A stretch of 64,000 nt of DNA, from assembly GCA_947579665.1 (NCBI GenBank), contig OX388348.1, positions 13,330,001 to 13,394,000 of the forward strand, in the 5' to 3' direction. Below the pieces are notes generated by a model that saw nothing but the letters and a program-made list of their open reading frames with translations, was not told where the DNA came from and made no database searches. This DNA is from Sympetrum striolatum (Eukaryota > Arthropoda > Insecta > Odonata > Libellulidae). Positions within the stretch are counted from its first letter, which is position 1, and every line of letters starts with the position of its first letter. Below are positions 23,296-35,335 of the stretch, one piece after another. The position numbers and the translations under genes are program-made.

Positions 23296-23556
23296 TTCGC
23301 TTACTTGGATTTTGTTCATTCTTGGGACGGAATATGCCATGATGAGATTCGAATACGAAAAGCATTGGCCAAGGAAGCCTTCATGAAGCGAAGGTAAGGG
23401 ATGACTAGCGGTCTCGATAAAGTAATCAATGAAAGATTCGTGAAATCCTTGGTATGGATCGTTTTGAAACATGGGTGCGAAACGCAGACATAAAGAAAAT
23501 AGGAAATAAAAAGTTAAGATGTGTTCGAGAGATGGAGGTGACATAGGATGGAAAAT
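23296..23556 (+). pseudogene. LINE reverse transcriptase ORF fragment, two broken frames
   Basis: The first frame reads FAYLDFVHSWDGICHDEIRI and RKALAKEAFMKRR before a stop. A second frame reads MTSGLDKVINERFVKSLVWI, then HGCETQT and another stop. This corresponds to the conserved YLGSxI...EIRxRIAxAKxAF and KRLVKSLVWSVLLYGCETWT segments of the same LINE type found at 61165-61735. The YGCETWT motif has decayed to HGCETQT. A weak continuation (DVFERW) replaces the usual AFEMW. At least one frameshift and several stops make it non-functional. Confidence 0.85.
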
Positions 23557-24054
23557 CATCCTTGAAGCAGGTAGCCATAAATGAGTATCAAAGGTTTTGA
23601 ATAAAGCAATTAAGCGACGGCAGAGGAAATGCGTGGGTAAGTTATCTAGGGGGGGGGGGAAAGTTATCAAGAAACAAAAGAGTAGTCATTGAATAGGGTG
23701 TAATGAGGCACATGATCCTACCGGAGAGTAGATTGTATTTGCAAAATTTTCCGACCCAATAAAGATAAAAGATATTTTTCTTCAAATGAATTTTTATTTG
23801 ATTGTCAAACAACAACTGCGTGTCCAATTTGGCTGCTATTTCGGTGATTAATTTTCAGAAGATGCGCAAAACGCTTTTAAAACCAAACTGCGCCAAAAAT
23901 TTTCAAACTACCCATGTATGTATATCATTGTGACACTAACCAACTCTTTATTCTTAACAACATCTCCCTACGTCACAGGGAAAAACCCCAATCGCTCCAC
24001 CACTCGGAAAGTAAATGTTCAACATCCTACGCATTTGTCTTTGCACCTATTCAC
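23557..24054. other. Non-coding DNA, nothing recognised
   Basis: A run of nine to ten G residues lies near 23650-23659. A 61-codon frame at 23918-24103 ends in the repeat that follows and is not a gene. Confidence 0.5.
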
Positions 24055-24215
24055 TACTGAAGAAGAAAGCATTGGTTTCGAAATGCACATTGAGTGCTAT
24101 TAAAGTGCGGTGTCCTCTCTTGTTTTCTCCAGATACTGGTGAATGAGACCAGTAATGCAGACAAAATCGGTTATTGGAGATTTTAAACCTCTAACGTTGT
24201 GAGGTTATTGCTCGG
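24055..24215 (+). repeat. Solo arm of the palindromic repeat at 34286-34575
   Basis: Matching blocks are GCACATTGAGTGCT, AAAGTGCGGTGTCC, CTTGTTTTCTCC, TGGTGAATGAGACC, TATTGGAGATTTTAAACCTC and the region around them. The reverse complement of 34286-34420 and the direct sequence 34470-34575 both align to it. The start (CTGAAGAAG...GGTTTCGAAATG) loosely echoes the CTGAWGATG...GAAACC cassette of the foldback family. Confidence 0.8.
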
Positions 24216-24715
24216 AATGGACATTGATGGGGAAAAAAACAAAGAAACGGAAAGGAAAAGTAGAAACTACAGATGCCCCTGCTCCCTCTTGCAGTAAATT
24301 CGTCAATTACCGCAAATGAGGGCATCAAATAGGAAATCCACCAGTAATTAATAAAAGGCGTAATCAGATTACCGCTGACGACGGAAGCTTAGCGGTCTAA
24401 AAGCGCGGGTTTTATTGGCCAATTTGGGGGGAAGGAGAATGGCTGATCATCCGTCGATTAGTGCCTAAAGCACTCTTTAATTCGTCGATGACTCCGCCGC
24501 CTTGAGTTATGGCTGTTAATTAAACCGTTCGGAAGAAAATAAAAACACTTGATTGCGGGGGAATTTTTTAATTCGCTCAATTTCCTATCGAAGGACTGAA
24601 AAATTCGCGAATGGAATTAGCACGGCGTGAGTGGCTATAAATAAGACAGAGGTGCTAGCTGATGATGCAGACGCGCTCAGGTGCCTGTCGACTGATCCCC
24701 CGCCCATTTATTTGG
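24216..24715. other. GC-balanced, repeat-poor patch
   Basis: Composition is more even than the background and CG dinucleotides are frequent at about 24360-24700. No frame or repeat was recognised. It could be conserved non-coding DNA. Confidence 0.4.
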
Positions 24716-25651
24716 TCATGAACGCCCTCTACAAGTAATTGATGCTATTGTGTCGATGTAACACAAAAGACAAAACATGAAGCCAGTCGGAGGAATGTAC
24801 AGCCTCCAGCAATAACATTCGCCATCGGATTGCAAGACGATACCTTCCAAGTCTTTATTAATGACCGTAATGAAAGCGAGTACAAATTTTTGCGGCTTCC
24901 AGTTTGTAAGCATCCAACTGCCATTTCGATGCATTTTCTGCTTGTATATATGTATGTAGATACAGTTTATTACTTCCTTCAAATTATAAGTAGAAAAAAA
25001 CATCAGACAGCAATATGTATCTTTAGGGAGTGCACCCGCGGTTACGATACATTCTTAAATTAACAATTCGCTACCTGTATAAGGAAAATTATGCTAAATA
25101 AATTATGAAAAATATTGGGTAGAAATCACCTATACAAATCCGATAGTTTAACGAAGATTTAAAAAAACAACAATTTTTACCGAAAACTATTTGTATAAAA
25201 ATTTCTTTGTTTTCGGGTTTCGGATAACATCTTAAAATGCAAGAGGTTTTTGAAGGCTTTCCCTCCCAACTTTGGGAAGAATTAATCAATTTTTGTCCTC
25301 TTTTTGTTATATTATTATTGTATTATATTATCCTCAAAATTTATGTCTTTAACTTGTATTAATTGCTAAACTATAAAGATAGTTTGTGCGGGGGTTTAGT
25401 TTTTGGTTTAGTTGGACAGGGTGGAAGTTAGAGATCTTTATAGATAGAACGGATGTGTAGAAGTAAATAATGTGGCTACTGTAATACATAAATAGATGAT
25501 TAATAAAATCCATCGGCCAATGATGTGTAAAGGAGTATTTTATGGTAAACGAGTCGCGTCTCATTTATTTCCCTCTCTCGTTGTCTGTCTTTAAGTATTT
25601 AATTCTCTATAAAATCGATATGCGAAAGCGTGACTTGTGGAAGGCCATAAT
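24716..25651. other. AT-rich non-coding DNA, nothing recognised
   Basis: Short frames on both strands at 24716-25063 overlap each other and give no recognisable peptides. Confidence 0.5.
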
Positions 25652-25765
25652 AATGATCAAAAAACTTAGTAATTTCTACAATATTTATTAGTACTACCTG
25701 TTTTACTTAGTAGAAACCGGTAGTACTAATAAATATTGTGGAAATTAAAAAGCTTTTTAATCATT
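25652..25765. mobile_element. Foldback element with GAAACCGGTAGTAC cassette
   Basis: Left arm AATTTCTACAATATTTATTA, then GTACTACC, is the reverse complement of GGTAGTAC, then TAATAAATATTGTGGAAATT, on the right. Complementarity continues outward through AATGATCAAAAA...TTTTTAATCATT with a few mismatches, so arms are about 45 bp. The right arm starts with GAAACCGGTAGTAC, the cassette shared with the elements at 3469, 4536 and 51347. Confidence 0.88.
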
Positions 25766-25792
25766 CTTAATTCTCTGTTTACTTATGCTGCG

Positions 25793-26010
25793 TTTTTTTG
25801 TATTTTTGTATTTCCGCATATTTTTGTATTTCTCAGTGCATTCTTATGATTTTCCATAGAGCTATATATTTCTGTCGAAATTCAAAAAAAATGTTTGTTT
25901 GTATTTTTCTATTTCCATAAATTTTTATACTCTGATCATTTTTTGTATTTTATGTAGCTCTATGGGAATCTACCCAGAGCAAAATAAAATATTATCATTA
26001 TTATTACATG
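25793..26010 (+). repeat. Family T dispersed repeat, copy 2, with ATT-type tail
   Basis: It shares TTTTTGTATTTCCGCATA-like and GTATTTCTCAGTGCATTCTT blocks with 15795-15905. This copy runs further, through GCTCTATGGGAATCTACCCA to CAAAATAAAATATTAT and a CATTATTATTAC tail. A 3' end of AATAAA followed by a trinucleotide tail fits the end of a non-LTR retroelement or a SINE. Confidence 0.62.
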
Positions 26011-27689
26011 AAAACATGATAATTTAAATAGATCTCAGTTGGGTCTTGGCAAGTATATCTGGCAGTTGTTTATCAAAGAATAACATTGCCATTTAGAAGC
26101 GAATTGCAGTAAATAACCACTGTGAAGAAAATACAATTGTAACTCTTTTCATGCCTACGATTATTTAGGGATAGGAGATTGAAATCGAGAAAGGAGATAT
26201 TAAGATCTCCTTTATAACATAATTACTCAGACAGTTATATTTCGGAGAACTTTTATTTGATTAACGAATATTAAGTAAAGCATGTAGAAACTCTTCTATA
26301 GTATTTCATCTATCATGATTTCCATCGTTTAAGGATTGGAGGAAAAATCAATCAAAAATGATTCGCTCCAAGTAATACTCTTATGGGCTTTCCATGGGTG
26401 TATAGATAATCAAATTAATGAAATATAAGGAAAAATTCAGGACGTAAAAAGAAGCCATATCTTACATTGGAGCATCGGATTTTGCCTTTCGTTTATATCT
26501 GAAATATTTTATTGGTAAAACATCATAAAATTAGTATGAGTTGGCCTTGCTTCAAGATACGCCATAACAGGAATATACTGAGCAGGTTTTTCTCATTCAA
26601 GAAATCTCTGCGTCAGACGATTCAAAAAACGGCTTCATAAATAATGAATTACACCTATTCTGCCTTTATATGCCAAATGAAGTGTACATGCTCCAAGTAC
26701 CCACTTATAAGAGGTGGCACTTGAGAGCGGCAAATAATTGGGCTGTATCTAAAAGCATTCACATAAAATAATTTACACAATAACTCTTCGTAGCGAATCC
26801 AACCATCTGGTCTCGGAAAAATTCTCACTGAACATATGCGGGTGTTATTGAGGTTGGCTTTTGTCCAAGTCTGGAGTGAGAACCCATTTTATTAAAACGT
26901 GATGTCATCAAATTGCAATCGTTATTTTAAAGTTAGCCGATATGTGGATATTAATGGCGCATTTAACTCCAACACATGTTCCTCCGCAATACTTTTCAGA
27001 GAACTGAGAACTTCTACTAAAAGATCGCAATTTACACTGAAATACTTGGTCTATACATTTAAAGTATATATACGTTACAGTGGATTATTCTTCAAATAAA
27101 GAGTGTTGATGAAGTGCAAATCATGTCCTTTACTAAAATTATCTTAAGAGGACTTCGAGGTTTATATTTCATAGATTTCCATAAAGAATCGAATGCGCTT
27201 CATGACAGAAATTGATAAGAATGGAGATAAAACGAACCTTATTCTATAATGCAGACTCCATAGGATGATTGTAAAGGAAATTTCAAAAAAATCTAGCTAT
27301 TCCACTAAGAATTTACGAAGGAAAATGAAAATTATTTTAGTGCAATTAATGATAAAAATTTTTATCCTTAATTATTTATATTAGTCTGAAAAACACAGTT
27401 TAAGTAATTTTGCAAACATACAAATTATTTGGTAATGTCTTCTCAAAAATCACTACCAATACTTAAATAAAACTCGAATAACACATTTAAATATTGTATT
27501 AACTAAAACGAAGTCCTCTTTTGCCGTGTTACAACTCCGGTAAAAGATTTTTTTCCTTTAGAAATTTGTTTGCTGCGGGGAGAACTTTTATTTCGTAGTT
27601 TGTTCCCTGTCTGAAAAGTATGCAGACCAAAGACCGGTTGGAATCTCCCTTTAAAATTAGCTTGCATGAGCGAGAAGAGTAGCATGAGG
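26011..27689. other. AT-rich non-coding DNA, nothing recognised
   Basis: A small hairpin AAAGGAGAT/ATCTCCTTT lies near 26189-26213. Frames at 26899-27099 and 27503-27694 are short and unrecognised. Confidence 0.5.
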
Positions 27690-27935
27690 TTCACTAGATA
27701 GGATGAGGAGTGAGGTAGTTTGCCATTGCTTTCCTCACTGAGCCAGAATGCTATAAGCGGAACATGTCTACGTTAGTGAAGCACAATGACTATGAGTAAC
27801 ACTTTCGTTGTCCATCCATAACGAAAAACCTTAAACACTGCCGTCATTTAGCATCACTCATACCTCAGAAGCTTTCATAGCATCATAGTCACGAAAAAGA
27901 CTAAAATGGTAGAAAGAATGCATTTTCCTCTATGC
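27690..27935 (-). repeat. R1 dispersed repeat
   Basis: Plus-strand blocks are GGATGAGGAGTGAGGTAGTT, TGCCATTGCTTTCCTCACTG, AGCCAGAATGCTATAAGCGG, AGTGAAGCACAATGA and CATCACTCATACCTCAGAAG. This is the best preserved inverted copy and gives a good view of the family's consensus. Confidence 0.85.
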
Positions 27936-28074
27936 ATCATGCACAAAAAGAGAAATGAATAACATTCCATTCATCAAAATATTGTTTCAGGTACCTCAAA
28001 TAATCATCACCGATATTTACATGTTATTTTTGTTTATTAAAAGTGACTCGATAGCTTATGTAACTTCGCACATG

Positions 28075-28149
28075 GACTCCCACCGGGAATCGAACCCTGG
28101 TCCACTTTCACCAAAGCTGAAAGCGATGCCACTTGGCCATCCGGGAGCC
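28075..28149 (-). mobile_element. tRNA-like sequence (SINE head or tRNA pseudogene)
   Basis: On the minus strand it begins GGCTCCCGGATGGCCAAGTG, which contains a good A box (TGGCCAAGTGG). It ends with GGGTTCGATTCCCGG, a perfect B box and T loop, followed by TGGGAGTC. The ends GGCTCCC and GGGAGTC can pair, but spacing between the T arm and the acceptor is off by one. The region between the boxes (CATCGCTTTCAGC...GAAAGTGG) does not form a clear anticodon arm. It is therefore more likely a SINE head or pseudogene than a working tRNA. Confidence 0.7.
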
Positions 28150-28430
28150 ATATTTATATGTAAAGATACTAGAAAATTCGTCCTGCACTTATATGCTAGC
28201 TCTCTATGGATATTTTAATATAATTCGAATGACAAATGCTTGACCTCGAGAAAAAATCATCCTTATCATTTGAGTGAATCACTGTATTTAGTCACCCTCT
28301 GTGGGATGAACTAAGTACTATTATTGCTTTACCTAATATAATTCCACGATTACTCTACTTTTTGCTGTGAAGCACTCTTCTTTAATACAATCCGCAAATC
28401 GCTACTGGTTGTCCAATATAAACGCGGAGT
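28150..28430. other. Non-coding DNA, nothing recognised
   Basis: This may include the tail of the tRNA-like element, but no matching copy was found in the window. Confidence 0.45.
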
Positions 28431-28990
28431 ATTTTAATTCCTCTTCTCTAGAACAAAGCCCTCCTGCCCCGTCTTATAGCTCGTATGAATGAATCTTTCC
28501 ATCCCTCGTAGGCCAACGTACGAAGGCGCAATTATTCCCGCATTACCATCCCGTCGAAGTAGGTTATAAAGAGACATTAGCCACGATACATCAGAAAGTA
28601 ATAAGGCCAACATCTAAAAAGAGTACATCCGGCCTAAGACTCGAGCGCCCACAATAAAATAGCGGGGGAATAACAAATGAACAGTATAAACGGGCAATCT
28701 CTCCTTCTGACCTTCCACGGCGCCGTTTTCCCACCCATTCACCTTGGATGTCCATTGAGTTCATACGCCTGGGAAAGAAGGGGAGGGATATACAGTGGGG
28801 GGGAGGGATAGAGGGTGGGGGGAGGGACACAGAAATGGGGGAAGGATACAGAAAGGGGGAGGGAGTGATGGGAGAAGATGAGCAGGAGGAGGGGGAGGAA
28901 GGAAGTGGAGGAAGAAAAAGAGTTGATGGGAGAGAGAGGTAACAGGTGCAAGGGAGTGGCAGCGAAGGAATGAATTAGGATTAAAGGTTA
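28431..28990. other. GC-balanced patch ending in a G-rich purine tract
   Basis: From about 28770 to 28930 the plus strand is almost purely purine, with repeated GGGGGAGGGA-type runs. The long open frames there, on both strands, are low-complexity and not genes. Upstream, 28431-28760 is GC-balanced and unshared. The G-runs could form quadruplex or triplex structures. Confidence 0.6.
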
Positions 28991-29099
28991 ATGCGCCGGC
29001 TTATTTTATTATACTGTTCTCACGGCAGATCAATAGAGCCTTGAGTGCAAGGTTTATCTCGCGGAGGAATTAACCGTGACTAGAAAGTGGTATTCTTCG

Positions 29100-29260
29100 A
29101 AAGTTTTCCAAAGGTTGCGTAGCATTTCACGACTCGGGTGAGTTTGTCTCGACATCCGCTGCGCGTTGTTGACGTTGCCAAGAGAGGGCCCGGGTTCCAG
29201 TCTCGGCGAGGGTATTGATGTTTGTGTCTATCTGGCCGGAGTATACATCTATATATACAC
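29100..29260 (+). mobile_element. SINE-like sequence with tRNA-type B box
   Basis: The plus strand at 29192-29204 reads GGGTTCCAGTCTC, close to the B box GGTTCGANTCC, within GGCCCGGGTTCCAGTCTCGG. The T stem CCGGG...CTCGG has one mismatch. The context GACGTTGCCA...GAGGGTATTGATG looks like a tRNA-derived SINE with its body following. The A box region is decayed. Confidence 0.5.
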
Positions 29261-29404
29261 CATTAGCCCATTAGCTGCCTATCGCTGAACGGTAGTAAGT
29301 GCAAGCACCGTCGTTCTTGCTACCGTAACTTGGTGATTGGAATATTTGTCAGTTTTTTTGTGCAGGATGGAAAGTCTTTCCTTTATGGTCTCATTCCTGT
29401 TTGT

Positions 29405-29640
29405 CCACTACGATAATATATAAGCTACCGAGGTATGAATGTTGTTAACATTTTTCTGGTCTCTCCCTATTGAAGTCACGAAGAATTTTATTCGCAAGTT
29501 CATTGTCCTTCCTACACTTAGATAAACGTTTTCTCCGTTCATAGCATCCTGGCTCAGGGAGGAAAGCAAATCCTTCGTTAGTAAGCCTCATTCCCTTACG
29601 ATAGCTTTTGTTGGCCATTGTATTATTAGAATCACACATA
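29405..29640 (+). repeat. R1 dispersed repeat, diverged copy
   Basis: Blocks in order are AAGCTACCGAGGTATGAATG, TCTCTCCCTATTGAA, TCATTGTCCTTCCTACACTT, TTCATAGCATCCTGGCTCAG, GAGGAAAGCAAATCC and TAGTAAGCCTCATTCCCTTA. The 64-codon minus frame inside it is part of the repeat and not a gene. Confidence 0.75.
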
Positions 29641-30479
29641 ATGACTATCTTTGCAATTATTATGGTAAATATTTTGAAATGAGGAAAGAATGCTAAGGAG
29701 TTGAAAAGTAATATTTGGTTATTTGCTTAACTATATTAATGAAAATAAATGATAGCGGCTCTTTTGGGTGAATAAAGATTTAATATTGTTACGAAAGAAA
29801 TGATTTTATAACGATTGTTTTGTACAATTTGGCTGTCATTTTATTTCCCCTTTAAAATCGGCTGAGTTTCACTGAGCTAGTAATGCCATAAATTCTAAAA
29901 TATATAAAAAAACTAATAATGAGTACTTTACCTAGGATATTGTGTACTCAATATTTGCTTAGCATAGTAACTGATTATGACTTATAGAATAACATTGGAG
30001 AAGATCAAATTATCATTAAAGAATATCAAATTCGTACAAAAACATTTATTCCTTCTCCATGTATAGAATAATGTTACGTTGATTCAAATTTATTTCTCAC
30101 TATTTCCACCCGATGAGAGAGTATGTTATGATGATATTTGTATTATTGTCGAAATATTTATCAAAACTCAACACCTTGTGTTGAACTTCGTCGATTTAAG
30201 TGATGAAATAATCATATTTTAAAATATCGAGTTCAAACTTTCACCGACCTATTAAATATTAGTTAAGTTATAATTATAAGAGAGAAACGAACTTCTGTGC
30301 CGACGAAAATTGATCCCGAGTCTTTGTTTTTTATTAATTTCAACGAATTTTCAACTTGCAAGAGATAATCTCCATTCATAATCATCTTGAAGTTAAAAAG
30401 CTGTTTGTGGAGAGAGATGCTCATTTTTCAAGCCAATTAACTATGGAACGCAATAAATACAAATAGAAATTAAAAAATA
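29641..30479. other. AT-rich non-coding DNA, nothing recognised
   Basis: No frames, repeats or RNA structures of note. Confidence 0.55.
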
Positions 30480-30690
30480 AACTGTAGCAATGCAATAATG
30501 AAGTTAAATGCAGTAATTAACTTAATTAAATACATTAATAAGCAGCAATGAAATAATAAGTAAGAAGAATTCAACAATAAAGATCAACGTTTTAGTAATA
30601 GGCAAAGGCAAATCGATAATAAGCAATAATGCAATAATAATCTACAGAAATGTAGAGACAGGGAATAATAAGGCAATCCGTTATTGTTGA
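30480..30690. repeat. Degenerate AAT/GCAATAATG simple-sequence repeat
   Basis: Variants of GCAATAATG and GCAATGAAATAATAAG recur about ten times, with interruptions, between AAACTGTAGCAATGCAATAA and GGGAATAATAAGGCAATCC. It is a decayed simple repeat and not a coding region. Confidence 0.6.
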
Positions 30691-32290
30691 CATGTGGTTT
30701 CTAGTTTATCAGCGGAGTTTGTCAACGTTCACATAGCATTTCCACTCGATTCGAGTCCTTGAATAAAGCACTTTCATTTTCACTCATTCAAAAGCTCAGC
30801 CTCGCTCGTGAGAGGGATTGGGGAGCTGTCGTCAAACGCACGCTCCTCGGATTTGTACACAGAAGAGTTCTGGGATATTAATATAAGTACAGTTACAGAT
30901 AGGGATCGAATGGATTAATATAATTATGAAAGGATAGAATCCGTTGCGATAATGGAGAATGTCTTATATACATACATTTCACTGAAATTCTTAATTATTT
31001 CATGTTCTACTCTCAGAAAAATGTATGTAGATGAGTTTCTTATAATCATTCGCGGAAATAAGGAGTTTAAAAATTATTTTCTCTGTGTCTCTCATACTTT
31101 ATGCTCGTTGGCAGATCCAGTTAGGTCATACAGTAACTGTTAAGTCTATTGTTACCGTACGTTCCCTAAATCCATTGAGCAACCGAAGACAAGCTTCTAA
31201 TATAATTTTTTCAAAGGATTCAAAGTTCTTTAAAAGGCATAGGTTTCTTCTGGCCCTGTTTCGTCATGGTTATCCTTGACGAAACCTTAGCATAGCAATC
31301 AGCAACATATCACATAATATATATCCCCTAATTAACCTAAGGTTAATTATGATATCGGTCTCATAGCAATTGAAATTCGCCTGATGATATTAAAACAATT
31401 ATTATAACTTCCTCGGAATAACTTAACAATGAACAAATGTTATACCTATAAGGTAACTAATGGCTACTAAGTGGTTCACTGAATATCGCAAAGTTAATAT
31501 TTATTTTTACATTCAACGGGATGCACCCTTTTGTTACAAAAAACGTCACAGCACATAGTAGAAATAAAAAGTAAAAAATACAATATACAACAGTATTTAT
31601 TAAGTATGAAATATCAAAAATATGGACATTTATATCACAGATTATTCAACTTTAAGCATAAATATCACTAACCATAATAAATAACAGAATATATATAGGA
31701 TGTTACAAATAATTAACATCAGTAAATACATAAAGTGCAGCATTTGTGGAGAGAGTAATAATTAAAAGCTTTTATGAAAAATAATAAAAACTGAATGTCA
31801 AATAAATTTTAACATGTATGATATAAACAGTTGGTAGCAAATATAATTACACTTGAGATAATACAATATTATTTGCATTTATTTACAGTTAATTTTCAAT
31901 GATACACTCGAAATTTATATCTAACATTCAAGGGGACTTATTTTTTTAATTGGTAGTAAACTAGAATGGAAGTAGTTTTTAATACAATTGTTTGGTGCTT
32001 GATGTGACCTATCGAGAGGGGCATTAAAGGAGTAATTAGTTTTTGTAGCAGGTATGGGGAATAAGTCTTGGCCTCTGGTTACATGATTGGACACGAAGTT
32101 TTATATTTCCTGAAATTGAGGGACGGTCTATTTTGTTGTGGAGTAGGTAGGTAGGATTATTTAAGAACGATCGGAAAACTCTATTCAGCCTCTAGAAAAT
32201 AACCCTTCTGAGGTGAAAATATTTAGCCGCAGTTTCTTCAAAATGCATCGACATTCCTTACTTTAGCATTAATATCTTACTGACTGCCCT
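30691..32290. other. Very AT-rich non-coding DNA
   Basis: A short perfect palindrome TAATTAACCTAAGGTTAATT lies near 31330-31350. No gene-like frame; 31500-31950 is among the most AT-rich parts of the window. Confidence 0.55.
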
Positions 32291-32680
32291 TCATAATTGT
32301 ACAAATTGCACGGCGGAAAAATTCAAAGGAGAGTTTTCGTGATCCTTTTCATAAATTCGACCCAACGCTTTTTCGCTGCGCACAGACCTGCGCACAGACC
32401 ATTCCTTGTGCTGGTAGTCAAGATGATAGCTTGTGAGCCGCTTGTACTTCCATTTCGCGGCGATATTTCTCTCCCGTGTGGAGATTCTTGGGCTTCCAAA
32501 GGATTTGCTATCTTTATAGAGACGCCTCGAACGCATCGTCATGCGTATCTTAAAGAGATGGAAATGGGAACTCGCGATAAGATTAGGAAAATATTCCTGG
32601 ATATAAACGAACGTCCTCCACGCAGTTTGCTGAAATGAGCTCGTGATGGTTATTTGACAACTAGCCGCCTTTAAAGTCAA
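32291..32680. other. GC-balanced, repeat-poor patch
   Basis: Both strands are open here (113 codons plus, 129 codons minus), which points to low stop density rather than coding. A short tandem duplication of GCGCACAGACC lies near 32378-32400. No recognisable motif in either frame. Confidence 0.4.
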
Positions 32681-34285
32681 ATATGACGGCTACATTTTTC
32701 GTGCGGTAAACTTTGTTGCATTTGGATATTGTGGAAAGTCCTAGAGACTCTTGACATCTTCAGGGGCGCGAGTTCTTAGATCTGGAGAGCAAGATGTTTG
32801 CATAAAATTGCGCGTGATTGTTTTTTTCCAAAATGCAAAAGTTTTAACATAGAATAAAAATGTGTCAATTATTTTTTAACTGTCACTACATTTTTCTGAT
32901 ATTTCATATCCTTTTCAGTATTGAAAGAGCGACCGTCAAAGTTGCAGAATCAATGATCTATGAAAAATAAACTCTAGCTGACATAAAAACCGAAATTTTA
33001 TTTATAACAACGGAAATATGCACTAAAGTTTCTTCTTCAACTGCACGAGGTATAGATGTAATTTATCAGATTATTTTAATTTTAAAGCATGTTTCAGAAA
33101 AATAAAGTAAGAATTTCTATTGTATTTTCTCTATTTATGTACACCTCTCAATTTCGAACGAATATTATTTTTAATTAATAATTAAAATCGATTGTGGCAG
33201 GCTTTACCGTGTGGAAATCCATAACAGAGGATGTTAAACCTTATTCTTAACATCCTCTATTTTTAATTAAATATTGCAAAAGTAAAAAAGGTCTTCAACG
33301 GAACGATAAATAAACTTAATACGTGCTTATACGGACATTGGATTGATAAATATATCAATGTATATATTTGTTGGTGTTTATTTTAATATTTAAAGTAGAA
33401 ATCATAGTATATAATTTAAAAACTCTAAAATGTAGAGCTCATCAATTTTTATATTGTCTGTCTATATTCATATGAAAGTACATACATATTTCCAGGGCTA
33501 TTTAGTTGACTATGCATAGTGTATGCATGTAAGCTGACCAATTTATATCCACTGCCACCAGATAATTTATCTACTTTCAATGATTCTGGTATAATGATGA
33601 TAAAATGTAGCAGAAGAAATTCTAATTTTATATGACTTTGAAGTTTGCTTTTATACAATTATTTCCCTTGGGCGAAAGGAAATTGTTCTAATTTTTTTTT
33701 CTCCTCAGAAAATTGCTACCACGCATTCAACGAGATAAGGCGTGACGTAGGGGAAGCCATTACTTAATGAATCTAATTTAACGTAGCACGCTCTTATTTG
33801 TTTGAATACAGGATAGCGTGCTATTATCGCTGGACCTTGTGATAATCGAATGACGCCGAAAATTCGTGACGTGCCCCAAGAAAATGACCATAATAAGGGA
33901 TAAAAACAGCAATAAAATAATATCCAACCCTAAACTAATAATGATGTAGCCCACTCTCGCAAGGCATTAACGACAGAATAAGAAAGGCTTTGAAGGCGCA
34001 GAAAAAATAGGAAAATTCACAATTACCTCACAGGTTATTAAAATCATTCTTTACATAACCATGAAGGGTATGCAGGCAATGATAATCCCTAGGATGCTTA
34101 GCTTCAGACAAAGGTCAATCCTGCCTCAAATTACTCCTCAATACTAAAGCAATGCTACTTTCTATTTTCGTTATAAAATTGGATTCCTATGTTTACTCGT
34201 CACGTAATGTACACGTCTCGTTTTCACGTAGTATTCCCGCTATTTCGGTAACAAAAACTTCAACCGAGGTGAACTTATAACTTTA
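32681..34285. other. AT-rich non-coding DNA with one hairpin
   Basis: A perfect 12-bp stem (AGAGGATGTTAA/TTAACATCCTCT) with a 9-base loop lies at 33226-33258. Otherwise nothing was recognised. Confidence 0.5.
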
Positions 34286-34575
34286 TCTAGCAATTAGAGG
34301 TTTAATATCTCCAATAGCCGCCTTTGTCGGGGTTCCTCGTCTCATTCACCGGTATTCGGAGAAAACAAGAAAGGACATCGCACTTTTAAGAACACTCAAT
34401 GCGCATTTCAGAAGCGATGCTCCCCTTCTCAGAGGTCATACAATACGAAGTTATAAGTATATAAACACAAACTTAAAAGTGCGGTGATTCTTTCCTCTTA
34501 TCTTTGAATACAGTTGAATGAGTGGAGAAACGCCGACAAAGACGGCAATTGGAGATCATAAACCTATAATTCATT
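34286..34575. mobile_element. Large palindromic repeat, two 120-bp inverted arms
   Basis: The left arm includes GAGGTTTAATATCTCCAATA, CCGCCTTTGTCGG, CTCATTCACCGGTATTC and CATCGCACTTTTAAG. The right arm includes CTTAAAAGTGCGGTGATTC, ACAGTTGAATGAGTGG, CCGACAAAGACGG and AATTGGAGATCATAAACCT. Each arm also matches the solo copy at 24055-24215. The loop (about 34395-34470) holds GAAGCGATGCTCCCCTTCTC. This is a foldback-type element or two copies inserted head to head. Confidence 0.85.
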
Positions 34576-35287
34576 AACAGCCGCGTTCAGAATTTTCTTT
34601 CATCAATCCAGCAACACGAAAAGAATTCCCATCTGATAAATATGGAATTGCACCAATCGTTACGCATGCGCAATAGAGAGAACTCGCGTATTATGTATAT
34701 CACACCCAATCGATAAGAAAACAAAATTTAATTCGCAACAAAATCAGTGTGTTGATCGGACCCGAATTAATGAACACGTTGTTAGAGGAATCATTTGCAA
34801 TCGAAATCTTTTGCTAAATCGAATCCGACTTGCGTCAAATAAATTTGTTTTCGGTGAATTATTTCGGAACGAATTCGTGTCGAACGATTCCGCTGCAGTG
34901 TTAATCTAAGTAATTGCGTGATCGAGAATGTAATGCTGACCAGCATATGTCACGAATACGAAATTCAATTGCCCTTTACACCTTATTATAGTTGGTGGCA
35001 TACATGCAGGAATTTATATGAACCGCACTAAAAGGATATATTTAATGGTTCACTTTAATAGTGCGATTAACATGACATCATACTTGTCTCCAATTTTTCT
35101 TTTGTAAGTAAGTGTAAGTAAGTACATTTTAACAGGTATTAACACTAAATGGAAGAGAAAGGTTTGAATCTGATATTGATGTTAAAAAAATCCCATGTTT
35201 CTCGAATTAGAAAATCAATGGCACCCATTCCAAAAGAAACGGAACAAAACGCCATATTTCTTTGAAATGTAACATTTTTGTTGCGAT
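34576..35287. other. Non-coding DNA, moderately GC-balanced, nothing recognised
   Basis: A short TAAG tetranucleotide run lies near 35105-35125. No shared repeats or frames. Confidence 0.5.
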
Positions 35288-35335
35288 CACAATCGCATTT
35301 TATCGCAAAAATGTTAACATTTTTTTGCGATTGTG
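35288..35335. repeat. 48-bp palindrome
   Basis: CACAATCGCATTTTATCGCA is followed by AAAATGTTAACATTTTTTTG and then CGATTGTG. The ends are perfect reverse complements and the centre is TGTTAACA. It could extrude as a hairpin; no function is implied. Confidence 0.75.

Noticed and set aside
27690..27760. TGAGGTAGT in R1, identical to the start of let-7
   Set aside because: Only nine bases match, the rest of let-7 is absent, and the stretch is part of a dispersed repeat with no suitable hairpin.
28075..28149. Functional tRNA gene on the minus strand
   Set aside because: The boxes are good but the acceptor is out of register by one base and no anticodon arm forms.
32291..32680. Coding exon on either strand
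   Set aside because: Both strands are open for more than 110 codons, which points to low stop density rather than coding on one strand.
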